The notes under the pieces: generated by a model | Databases searched by the model: none | Told to the model about the DNA's origin: nothing | Seen by the model: the letters and a program-made list of their open reading frames with translations, nothing else | From: CAZCFB01 sp964511535 | Lineage (GTDB): Bacteria > Myxococcota_A > Polyangia > GCA-2747355 > CAZCFB01 | Assembly (NCBI GenBank): GCA_964511535.1 | Contig: CAZEFW010000122.1 | Span: 1-29,471 of the forward strand | Direction: 5' to 3' | DNA: 29,471 nucleotides | Shown here: piece by piece, positions 1 to 5,885 of the stretch | Position numbering within the stretch: the first letter of the stretch is position 1 | How the letters are laid out: each line of letters opens with the position of its first letter | Position numbers and translations under genes: made by a program

Positions 1-156
1 CCCTCCCCTCCCCCGGCCCTGGCCTGGTACTGCCCATATTCGCGAGGCGGAAGGGAGCGACAGACGGGGGACCCCGGGAATCGTGGCGCGCAGGCCGCCG
101 CAGGCGGCCGAGCACAGCGAAAGTCCCGGGGGTGGGCTGTCGCTTCCTTACGCCGG
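1..156. other. Intergenic left edge with one GC hairpin
   Basis: I see no credible gene here. Positions 93-109 form a perfect 7-bp stem (GGCCGCC and GGCGGCC) around a GCA loop. It lies downstream of the minus-strand operon ending at 157, so it could help end that transcript, but there is no T tract. Confidence 0.4.
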
Positions 157-639
157 TCAGCCTTCGGTTACTTGCCGACGACGGATCAGACGGTCAACCC
201 CGATCGGGTCCCGGTCGAACACCAGCACATACAGCCCCAGCCCCAGCCACGCCGCGTCGCGCAGCATGGTCATGTACGAGATCGGATCTTCTTTGCCGTC
301 GCTGGCGAAGCAGCCGCACGACATGTCGAGCCCCTGATACAGCGCCCAGGCCAGGGCCACCATGAACACCACCATCATGCCGCAGATCAGCAACGCCGCG
401 GCCCGGGTGCGGAAGCCCACCAGCAGCATGGCGCCTGCCAGCAGCTCGGTCCACGGCATCACCAGCGCGGTGATGTTGATCAGCTCCAGCGGCAGCATCT
501 GGTAAGTCGCCACGCTCAGAGCGAACGAGGTGGGATCGATGATCTTGAACCAGCAGGCGAAGAGGAACACATACGCCAGATAGACCCTGGCGCCCAGGGC
601 GAGCCAGGCGTGGCCGCGCCATCGCATGAGCCCCGTCAC
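157..639 (-). CDS. MauE/DoxX-like four-helix membrane protein
   Basis: This is a 160-residue inner-membrane protein with about four hydrophobic helices (roughly residues 13-33, 55-75, 80-102 and 125-142). A CGCF motif (Cys108, Cys110) sits in the loop before the last helix. That arrangement fits the MauE/DoxX-like family, where the cysteines are thought to take part in thiol redox chemistry or in delivering reductant to exported proteins. The start is GTG at 639, which overlaps the TGA of the upstream rhodanese gene as GTGA and implies translational coupling. An in-frame ATG at 627 is the alternative. It is the last gene of a three-gene operon with the rhodanese-like protein and the esterase lipoprotein. 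The fold is clear, but the substrate and partner cannot be read from the sequence. Confidence 0.8.
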   Translation of the reverse strand: MTGLMRWRGHAWLALGARVYLAYVFLFACWFKIIDPTSFALSVATYQMLPLELINITALVMPWTELLAGAMLLVGFRTRAAALLICGMMVVFMVALAWALYQGLDMSCGCFASDGKEDPISYMTMLRDAAWLGLGLYVLVFDRDPIGVDRLIRRRQVTEG

Positions 640-1133
640 TTGCCCGCTCCCGCGGCCGCCCGCAGCGCCGGCGCGCCGCCGCTGACGAACACCACGTTGC
701 GGATGCCGTGGCCCGCCAGCTCGTTGGCCAGCTGCTGGCCGGAGTCCGGGTCTGCCCCGTCGCCGAACACCACAACCCGGCGGGCCCTGCTGTCGAGGAC
801 CTTGCGCAGGATCTCGGGGGAGGTGGGCTCGAGGAAGTCATACGGGATGGAGATCGCCCCGGCCGGACGCCACTGGCCCGGCGCCACCTCCCGGGCGTCC
901 ACCAGGAGCACCCCGCGCGCTGACAGCTTCACCGCGGCGGCCTGCACCTGCTCCGCCTTGCCCTCGTGCTCGGGGCATGGAACCAGCACCTGATACTCAT
1001 GCTCGGCCACCAGTGGGATGCCGCCGGTGCTGCGCGCGGCGTTGACCGCAACCGACAGCCCGAGACTCAGCGCCACGACGATGGCGGCGTCCCTGACCAC
1101 CACGCCGAACCCGGCAGCGCGCCCGTCGCTCAT
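636..1133 (-). CDS. Membrane-anchored rhodanese-like protein lacking the catalytic Cys
   Basis: The protein has 165 residues: one N-terminal transmembrane helix (about 13-31), then a rhodanese fold outside the membrane. The first rhodanese signature is clear: VDAR at 78-81 and a GAISIPYD stretch at 92-99. The active-site loop, which normally follows a beta strand as Cys-x5-Arg, reads FGDGADPDS at 123-131 and has no cysteine, so sulfurtransferase activity is unlikely. It may be a binding or scaffold domain. The chosen start, ATG at 1133, overlaps the stop of the upstream esterase gene as ATGA; a longer in-frame reading from 1163 would overlap that gene more. It overlaps the MauE-like gene by 4 bp, and the pair looks like one redox-related membrane unit. 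Confidence 0.75.
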   Translation of the reverse strand: MSDGRAAGFGVVVRDAAIVVALSLGLSVAVNAARSTGGIPLVAEHEYQVLVPCPEHEGKAEQVQAAAVKLSARGVLLVDAREVAPGQWRPAGAISIPYDFLEPTSPEILRKVLDSRARRVVVFGDGADPDSGQQLANELAGHGIRNVVFVSGGAPALRAAAGAGK

Positions 1134-2461
1134 GGCAGGCTCACCTTGACCCGTCCCCACCACAGCCGGGTGTCGTCGCCGTGCATGCAGTAATCCTCCA
1201 GCGCCACGGTGAGGTCCTCCTTCAGCTCATGCTCTCGCGCCGGCTTGCCCGCCGTTGACACTGAGACCTTCTCGCCGGCCTGGCCCTTGCCCGGTCCGGC
1301 TGGCCCCTGCATCCAGCGTAGCTCCAGCGCTGACACCCCCTCAACCCGGCCCAGCGCGATCTTGTTCCCGCTCCAGGTCGCCGCGACCACGGCCGCCGGC
1401 GCGGTGGGGTAGATCTTCTTGCTCTCGTCGGGCGCGGCGGCCAGGGCCGTGACCTTCAGCCAGTACGCCTCGGTGGACCGCGCGCTGAAGATCCCCTTGT
1501 GCACGGCGCCCGGGTGCAGGTTGCGCTTGCGCTTGAGCAGCCACTTCGCCGCGTCGGGCACCTTCTTGTAATACAGGGCGCCGCCGTGGCCCCCCTTCTC
1601 CTCAACCCAGTACTCGATGTTCAGCCCGTACCCCTTGAGCTTGGTGATCATCGGGTCGACGGAGGTGAAGGGCGTGATCGTATCCGCCTTGCCCTGCCAG
1701 ACCAGGGCGGGCACGCCGAGCAGGTTCTTCCACAGGTCCGGGTCAAATGGCGCCGGGATGATGGAGACCGGGTGCACCGCGGCGTAGGTCTGGGCCGAGG
1801 CGATGCCATGAAACCATGAGGAGGCGCCCTTGGCGGAGACGCCGCTGACGTAGACGCGCGCCGGGTCGACACGGTAGGCGCGCTTGACCTGCGCGATGGC
1901 CGCGTCGAGCACCGAGAAGTAGTCCTGGTCCACGGCGATGCCCCTGCCGAACACCTTCTTGCGCTTCGCCTCGTCGAAGGTCTTGAAGATCCGGTTCATG
2001 AAGTTGACGGTGACCAGGATGAACTGGCCCCCCAGCTTCTGATCCATGTAGGGCAGCCAGGTGTCGTCCTTGAGCTTGCTGGTGGGGTGGGCCGGATCGA
2101 CCCACAGCGGCCACGGCCCGGCCCCCGGGTACCCCTTGGGCAGGTGGAGCGTGAAGTCGAAGGCGACCCCGGACAGCTCGGGCACCGTCGAGTCGGCCTT
2201 GATGGTGTGGCCGTGGCTGAGCCCGGTCTGGGGCTGCGCCGCCAGCGATGCCGCGTGCACCGCCCGGAGGCCCGCTCGCACCTGGGCGGGAGCCGCCCCG
2301 GACGCAGTGACCGCCGACAGGCTCGCGGCCGAGCAGCGCGCTGCCACCGCGTCCTTTACCAGCGCCTGAACCGTGGCGTCGTCGGGGCCGGTGACCTCGG
2401 CCTCATCGCCGCAGGCGACCGTCGCCAGGGCGAACATGATTATCAGCGCGCTCCGCTTCAT
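1130..2461 (-). CDS. Lipoprotein alpha/beta hydrolase (esterase or depolymerase-like)
   Basis: The 443-residue protein starts with a lipoprotein signal peptide (lipobox ending at Cys17). An alpha/beta-hydrolase domain covers roughly residues 95-310. The nucleophile elbow reads VSGVSAKGAS, with Ser209 as the likely nucleophile; Asp260 in GKADTITP and His292 in KGGHGG complete a plausible triad. This resembles the PHB-depolymerase/LpqC-like predicted esterases, where the elbow is usually GxSxGG. Here Lys211 takes the place of the first Gly after the nucleophile. The roughly 130-residue C-terminal part was not recognised. A good ribosome site (GAGGAGGA) precedes the ATG. It is the first gene of the operon with the rhodanese and MauE-like genes. 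The substrate is unknown. Confidence 0.72.
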   Translation of the reverse strand: MKRSALIIMFALATVACGDEAEVTGPDDATVQALVKDAVAARCSAASLSAVTASGAAPAQVRAGLRAVHAASLAAQPQTGLSHGHTIKADSTVPELSGVAFDFTLHLPKGYPGAGPWPLWVDPAHPTSKLKDDTWLPYMDQKLGGQFILVTVNFMNRIFKTFDEAKRKKVFGRGIAVDQDYFSVLDAAIAQVKRAYRVDPARVYVSGVSAKGASSWFHGIASAQTYAAVHPVSIIPAPFDPDLWKNLLGVPALVWQGKADTITPFTSVDPMITKLKGYGLNIEYWVEEKGGHGGALYYKKVPDAAKWLLKRKRNLHPGAVHKGIFSARSTEAYWLKVTALAAAPDESKKIYPTAPAAVVAATWSGNKIALGRVEGVSALELRWMQGPAGPGKGQAGEKVSVSTAGKPAREHELKEDLTVALEDYCMHGDDTRLWWGRVKVSLP

Positions 2462-2482
2462 CCGTCCTCCTCCTCGGCCAGC

Positions 2483-2488
2483 AGTATA
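2483..2488 (-). promoter_or_regulatory. -10 element of the esterase operon
   Basis: TATACT on the minus strand lies 21 bp upstream of the esterase ATG and just downstream of the T tract of the csp terminator. No good -35 hexamer is visible at 16-18 bp, because that position falls inside the terminator stem. Confidence 0.45.
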
Positions 2489-2491
2489 GAC

Positions 2492-2522
2492 AAAAAAAAA
2501 GCGCCGGACCTTCGCCCGGCGC
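2492..2522 (-). terminator. Rho-independent terminator of the cold-shock gene
   Basis: On the minus strand a perfect 7-bp stem (GCGCCGG with CCGGCGC) is followed by nine T residues. It lies 24 bp past the csp stop codon and is the clearest intrinsic terminator in the window. Confidence 0.92.
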
Positions 2523-2546
2523 CGTGGGAGCTAATTCTGGAACCCC

Positions 2547-2744
2547 CTACACCTTTTGAACCTCCGTGGCGTGGAACCCCTTGGGTCCCCGCTCCATCTC
2601 GAACTCCACCGTGTCCCCCTCGCGAAGCGTCTTGAAGCCCTCCATCTGGACCGTGCTGTAGTGTACAAACACGTCCTCGCCGCTGTCCTGAGAGATGAAC
2701 CCATAGCCCTTAGCATCGTTAAACCACTTCACCGTGCCCTGCAT
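2547..2744 (-). CDS. csp: Cold-shock domain protein (CspA family)
   Basis: A single cold-shock domain of 65 residues, the usual length for this family. It binds single-stranded RNA and DNA and acts as an RNA chaperone. Both RNA-binding motifs are present: KGYGFI (RNP1) and DVFVHY (RNP2), after the family-typical start GTVKWFN. Two ATG codons lie in tandem at 2747 and 2744. The second is chosen because it is 7 nt from the GGAGG ribosome site and gives the usual N-terminus. The gene is monocistronic, with its own terminator. Cold induction is usual for some family members but cannot be shown here. Confidence 0.95.
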   Translation of the reverse strand: MQGTVKWFNDAKGYGFISQDSGEDVFVHYSTVQMEGFKTLREGDTVEFEMERGPKGFHATEVQKV

Positions 2745-2829
2745 CATCCGACCTCCAGCTTGTACATGTATTGCAAGAGTGGGCAGGGCGAACGGGCGTC
2801 GTCAACGCCATTGTCGGCTCGCGGTTCGG

Positions 2830-2860
2830 TTTTTCAGCGCTCCCGCTGAAAAAATTCAGC
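2830..2860 (-). promoter_or_regulatory. Two mutually exclusive hairpins upstream of csp
   Basis: TTTTTCAGCG (2830-2839) pairs perfectly with CGCTGAAAAA (2844-2853) across a 4-nt loop. The second arm also contains GCTGAA (2845-2850), which can instead pair with TTCAGC (2855-2860). The segment lies between the SpoIID-domain gene and csp, both on the minus strand. It could belong to the 3' end of the first transcript or to a csp leader. The tail on either strand is A-rich rather than T-rich, so it is not a standard intrinsic terminator. Confidence 0.4.
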
Positions 2861-2890
2861 ACTGTTGATATTGCAGCCAAAAAGGACGAT

Positions 2891-3934
2891 CTACCCGCAT
2901 CCATGGCGGCGCGCTCGCGCAAAGAGGAGCGCCAACAACCAGAGCCACCCGCCCCCCGAAGCTGGCGCATCTGGCGCCCCGCTGCACCCTCCCTGCAGCG
3001 CCAGCCCGCCTGCCCCGGTGAACACCGGCGGGCCGGCTTCCCCCTTTCTGTTGCCCCCTGCGCCGTCGCGCTTTTTCCACGGTCGCGTATCGGGCTTGGG
3101 CCAGGGCCGGGTGTCGGGCCTGGGCCAGGGCTTGCCGTCCGGCTTGGGCCAGGGCTTGGTGTCCGGCTTGGGCCAGGGCTTGGTGTCCGGCTTGGGCCAG
3201 GGCTTGGTGTCCGGCTTGGGCCCGGCGTCGGGCTTGGGCTGGTTCACGCACGGCCCGCTGGCCTTGACGATCTTGATGTCGGCGCCGTAGTAGAACTTGA
3301 GGATGTCGGTGTACTTCTTGCCCTTGAGGCTGAGGCAGTGGGCGCCGTTCTGCGACTTGCAGCCACGGTTGGCCGGGTAGATCTTGCCCGGCCCCGGGCT
3401 CCAGCCCAGGGGCGAAGCCTTGACGTTGCCCAGGGTCTTGCCCTCGTTGTAGGTGACGTACTTCTCGGTCTTGGTCCCGTCCCAGTCCGAGGAGAGCGCC
3501 TTGCAGCTGGCCGTGGACGGCTTGGCCCCGGCGACATAGAACGCGCAGACGAACTTGCCCTGGTACATCAGGATCTGGCCGGCCGTGGCCTTGACCGCGT
3601 TCTTGTGCTGGGTGCCTGCCGACTTTCCGCAGGAGTAGACCTGATCGCCGGTGCCGTCGGAGATGGAGCCGTACTTGCTGATCTTGTAGTACATGTACGC
3701 GCGCGCAGCCACGGCCTGGGCCTTGAGCGCCTCGAAGTCCGCGCCGCCATTTTCACAGCGCACCACGTTGGGCAGGTAGTCGGTCTCCACCTGCTTGGTC
3801 CCCTTGCCCTTGACGTTGACCGTGCAGTAGGCGTTGACCGGGCGGAGCAGCTGGGCCACGTCCCAGCCGTCACCGCAGCCTCCCGCCGACAGCAATGCCG
3901 CGACGAGGAGCGGAGAGAGGCGGCGGCACGACAT
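2891..3934 (-). CDS. SpoIID/LytB-domain surface protein with Pro-rich stalk and MYXO-CTERM-like tail
   Basis: The 347-residue exported protein has an N-terminal signal with a possible but imperfect lipobox (SAGGC, Cys20). A SpoIID/LytB domain follows, with the typical YLPNVV near 53 and LKAQAVAARAY at 70-80; domains of this class act on or stimulate action on peptidoglycan. Residues 240-287 are six 8-residue units of the KPDTKPWP type. The C-terminus has Cys317, a Trp/Leu-rich helix (about 329-339) and an Arg cluster, like the MYXO-CTERM sorting tail processed in Myxococcota. ATG 3934 is chosen because the signal peptide begins there. There is no Shine-Dalgarno sequence, but TATAAT ends 6 nt before it, so the mRNA may be leaderless. 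A much longer upstream reading through the ArsR gene is rejected. Confidence 0.85.
   Translation of the reverse strand: MSCRRLSPLLVAALLSAGGCGDGWDVAQLLRPVNAYCTVNVKGKGTKQVETDYLPNVVRCENGGADFEALKAQAVAARAYMYYKISKYGSISDGTGDQVYSCGKSAGTQHKNAVKATAGQILMYQGKFVCAFYVAGAKPSTASCKALSSDWDGTKTEKYVTYNEGKTLGNVKASPLGWSPGPGKIYPANRGCKSQNGAHCLSLKGKKYTDILKFYYGADIKIVKASGPCVNQPKPDAGPKPDTKPWPKPDTKPWPKPDTKPWPKPDGKPWPRPDTRPWPKPDTRPWKKRDGAGGNRKGEAGPPVFTGAGGLALQGGCSGAPDAPASGGGWLWLLALLFARARRHGCG
3074..3217 (-). repeat. 24-bp tandem repeat coding for the KPDTKPWP stalk
   Basis: Six in-frame 24-bp units lie within the SpoIID-domain gene. The last two carry Lys-to-Arg changes. Unit gain or loss would keep the frame and change stalk length. 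Confidence 0.85.
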
Positions 3935-3940
3935 GCCCCG

Positions 3941-3946
3941 ATTATA
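3941..3946 (-). promoter_or_regulatory. Consensus -10 element adjoining a start codon
   Basis: A perfect TATAAT on the minus strand ends 6 nt before the ATG at 3934. Normal -10 to +1 spacing places the transcript start at or next to the ATG. No clear -35 or ribosome site is seen. Confidence 0.6.
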
Positions 3947-3960
3947 AACCACCGGCCGCT

Positions 3961-4308
3961 CTATTCGATCCGCATGCTCCCGTCCTGCTCCGAAAACACA
4001 TGCTCCAGGCAGACCTGCAGCAGGGCCTCCACATGGTGATCGTCCAGGCGGTAGAACACATTGCGCCCCTGCCGGCGAGGGCGCACCAGCCGCAGCGTTC
4101 GCAGCAACCGCAGGTGCTGAGACACCGACGACTCGCTCACCCCGAGGGCCCCCGCCAGGTCTGACACGCACCGCTCCCCCTGGCGCAGGGTGAGCAGGAT
4201 CAGGGCCCGGGTCGTATCGCCCATGGCCGAGAAGGTCTCCGCCACCTGCTGCCCCAGCTCCAGCGTCAGCGGATACTCGACCTCCCTGTCACCGTACCGC
4301 TTGCGCAT
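3961..4308 (-). CDS. ArsR/SmtB-family metal-responsive repressor
   Basis: A 115-residue winged-helix regulator of the ArsR/SmtB family. Residues about 20-85 hold the DNA-binding fold, with the recognition helix in SESSVSQHLRLLR. The last helix has DDHHVEALLQVCLEH, which matches the alpha-5 Zn(II) site of SmtB/CzrA sensors (Asp and His early, His about 11 residues later). There is no Cys pair near the recognition helix of the ArsR or CadC type. It is therefore most likely a zinc sensor that leaves DNA when metal binds. The gene overlaps the end of the CDF exporter by 20 bp with a strong ribosome site (GGAGGAGG) inside that gene. The palindromic operator at 5355-5400 is its likely target. Confidence 0.9.
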   Translation of the reverse strand: MRKRYGDREVEYPLTLELGQQVAETFSAMGDTTRALILLTLRQGERCVSDLAGALGVSESSVSQHLRLLRTLRLVRPRRQGRNVFYRLDDHHVEALLQVCLEHVFSEQDGSMRIE

Positions 4309-5353
4309 CTCGGTCCTCCTCCAGCCACCCGCAGCAGCCGCTGATCTGGCAGTTCTTGCAGTCCAGCTCCACCTGGAGCGTCACATGGTGGATCGGGTGG
4401 TTCCGGCGCAGGTCGGAGTCCAGGCGCTGGCGCAGGCCGTCGAAGCCGCCCTCCAGCTCCTCAACCTCGGCCACCACGTGGGCGCTCAGGGCGTTGTAGC
4501 CGCTGGTGAGGGACCACGCGTGCAGGTCGGTCACCTCGGCCACCCCTGGCGCTCTGCGTATCTGCGATGCGATGCGCTCGAGATCCACCTCGGGCGGCGT
4601 ACCCTCGATGAGCACATGGCTCGCCTCCACCAGCAGCCCCACCCCGCTGTAGCCCACCAGCAGGCCCAGAAACACGCTGACGATGGGGTCGGCCATGTAC
4701 CAGCCGGTGAAGGCCATGATCAGGCCCGCCACGATGACCCCCACCGACTGCAGCGCGTCGGTCAGCGCGTGCAGGTACGCGCCCTTGACGTTGAGGCTCT
4801 CTCCCTTGGCCTTGCCCAGCACCAGGGCGACGATGAGCTGCGCCACCAGCCCGACCGTGGCCACCACGATCATGGGCCAGCTGTGGACTTGAGGCGGATC
4901 CAGCATGCGGATCCAGGCCTCGTACAGGATGTAGACGGCCACCAGGATCAGGGTGAAGCCGTTGAACTGCGCCGCCAGGATCTCCACCCGACGGTAGCCG
5001 AAGCTCCGCCTCGAGGTGGAGGGACGCCGGGCGAACCACTGCGCCACGAGCGCCAGGGCCACCGCCGCCACATCTGTCAGCAGGTGAAACGCGTCCGAGA
5101 GCAGGGCCAGGCTGTTGGTGAGCACGCCGCCCACCAGCTCCACCAGAAAAAATACCCCGAGCACCACCAGCGCCAGCCGGAGCGCCTTTCGGCTGGCGCC
5201 CCTCAGATCGTGGGAGTGGCCGTGACCATGGCCGTGACCATGGCCATGCCCGTGGCCGTGGCCGTGGACTTGGTCGTGGGCGTGATCGTGGCTGTGGGAG
5301 GGATCCTGGTCGTGGTCGTGGGCGGAGCTGTGATCGTCTTGAGGATCTTTCAT
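4289..5353 (-). CDS. Cation diffusion facilitator, probable Zn(II) exporter (CzcD/ZitB-like)
   Basis: A 354-residue CDF transporter, which exports divalent metal from the cytoplasm in exchange for protons. The first 50 residues contain 17 His, including an alternating Gly-His run at 30-48, and probably act as a metal-binding flexible tail. Six membrane helices follow. The transport site is the HD-HD zinc type: His90 and Asp94 in DAFHLLTD (TM2), His195 and Asp199 in HALTD (TM5). The cytoplasmic C-terminal domain covers about 240-330 and ends in an unusual Cys cluster (CKNCQISGCC). The start is ATG 5353; no ribosome site is evident. It is the first gene of a metal-resistance operon with the ArsR/SmtB gene. 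Confidence 0.92.
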   Translation of the reverse strand: MKDPQDDHSSAHDHDQDPSHSHDHAHDQVHGHGHGHGHGHGHGHGHSHDLRGASRKALRLALVVLGVFFLVELVGGVLTNSLALLSDAFHLLTDVAAVALALVAQWFARRPSTSRRSFGYRRVEILAAQFNGFTLILVAVYILYEAWIRMLDPPQVHSWPMIVVATVGLVAQLIVALVLGKAKGESLNVKGAYLHALTDALQSVGVIVAGLIMAFTGWYMADPIVSVFLGLLVGYSGVGLLVEASHVLIEGTPPEVDLERIASQIRRAPGVAEVTDLHAWSLTSGYNALSAHVVAEVEELEGGFDGLRQRLDSDLRRNHPIHHVTLQVELDCKNCQISGCCGWLEEDRDAQAVR

Positions 5354-5354
5354 A

Positions 5355-5400
5355 CTTTAACACTTTAGCAATTGCTAATATGAGAAAGTGTTAAAGTGTT
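5355..5400. promoter_or_regulatory. Nested palindromic operator upstream of the CDF-arsR operon
   Basis: CTTTAACACTTT (5355-5366) is exactly inverted at 5385-5396 (AAAGTGTTAAAG). Between them lies a perfect 14-bp palindrome, TTAGCAATTGCTAA (5365-5378). A further direct copy of AAAGTGTT occupies 5393-5400. The AT-rich block touches the CDF start codon and fits an ArsR/SmtB operator; that assignment is inferred from position and symmetry. Confidence 0.7.
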
Positions 5401-5421
5401 TTCCTCCGCCTGTCAAGCGCG

Positions 5422-5427
5422 TATACT
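5422..5427 (+). promoter_or_regulatory. -10 element of the cupin gene
   Basis: TATACT lies 25 bp before the cupin ATG. The -35 position is poor (TTTTCC at 5399-5404, spacing 17) and abuts the operator, so the ArsR protein could also affect this promoter. Confidence 0.4.
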
Positions 5428-5452
5428 CCTGCAGGTTCCTGGGAGGAGATTC

Positions 5453-5725
5453 ATGAGCGAAATCAAAGTGGAGAAGGCCACCCCCGAGCGGCTGGCAGAG
5501 CTTGGAACGGACAGCTGGAGCCCCTGGTCATGTGGCGTCGAGACGTTCGACTGGCGCTACTCCGACCGTGAGACCGCCCACGTACTGGAGGGCAAGGTCA
5601 AGGTGGTCACCGAGCACGGCCAGGAGGTGACCTTCGGGGCGGGCGACATCGTGGTCTTCCCGGCAGGGCTGAGCTGCACCTGGACGGTCATCGAGCCGAT
5701 CAAAAAGGTCTTCAGCTTCGGCTGA
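5453..5725 (+). CDS. Small cupin-domain protein (DUF861/Cupin_3 type)
   Basis: A 90-residue single-domain cupin. The core strands are visible in ETFDWRYSDRETAHVLEG and GDIVVFPAGLSCTWTV, and the pattern (a trailing GDIVVFPAG with Trp in the following strand) matches the DUF861/Cupin_3 group related to EutQ and ureidoglycine aminohydrolase. Few classic His ligands are present, so a metal-dependent activity is uncertain. The start is ATG 5453, 5 nt after the strong ribosome site GGGAGGAG. The gene is divergent from the metal-resistance operon. Proteins of this size are often of unknown function, and none can be assigned here. Confidence 0.82.
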   Translation: MSEIKVEKATPERLAELGTDSWSPWSCGVETFDWRYSDRETAHVLEGKVKVVTEHGQEVTFGAGDIVVFPAGLSCTWTVIEPIKKVFSFG

Positions 5726-5756
5726 GAAAGCCCCGCCCCAACGCCTGCTCAAAGCT

Positions 5757-5772
5757 GCTGCCCCGGGGCAGC
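5757..5772. other. Perfect 16-bp GC palindrome after the cupin gene
   Basis: GCTGCCCCGGGGCAGC is self-complementary and lies 32 bp past the cupin stop. It could slow or end transcription, but no T tract follows. Confidence 0.45.
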
Positions 5773-5885
5773 CAGCCCCCGTCCCGACGGCGTACTCCCT
5801 GTACGCGCTGGTCAGCCCAGTCGCCAATGTCGTAAACTTGTTTCCCGGCAGCATTTTTCCTGGCGCTGCTGAAGGAGGAAGCACC

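Noticed and set aside
93..109. Confident terminator for the leftmost operon
   Set aside because: The stem is perfect but there is no T tract, so only a hairpin is reported.
2830..2853. Intrinsic terminator
   Set aside because: The stem is flanked by T on the 5' side and A on the 3' side on both strands, the reverse of a terminator.
2771..4039. Long plus-strand open frame opposite the SpoIID-domain gene
   Set aside because: It is the antisense shadow of the GC-rich coding strand and its Pro-rich repeats; it has no ribosome site or recognisable domain.
3935..4171. N-terminal extension of the SpoIID-domain protein to 4171
   Set aside because: It would overlap most of the ArsR gene and place the signal peptide inside the protein.
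4190..5368. Plus-strand open frame of about 390 codons
   Set aside because: It lies opposite the CDF and ArsR genes and ends in Val/Ala repeats that are the antisense of the His-Gly codons.
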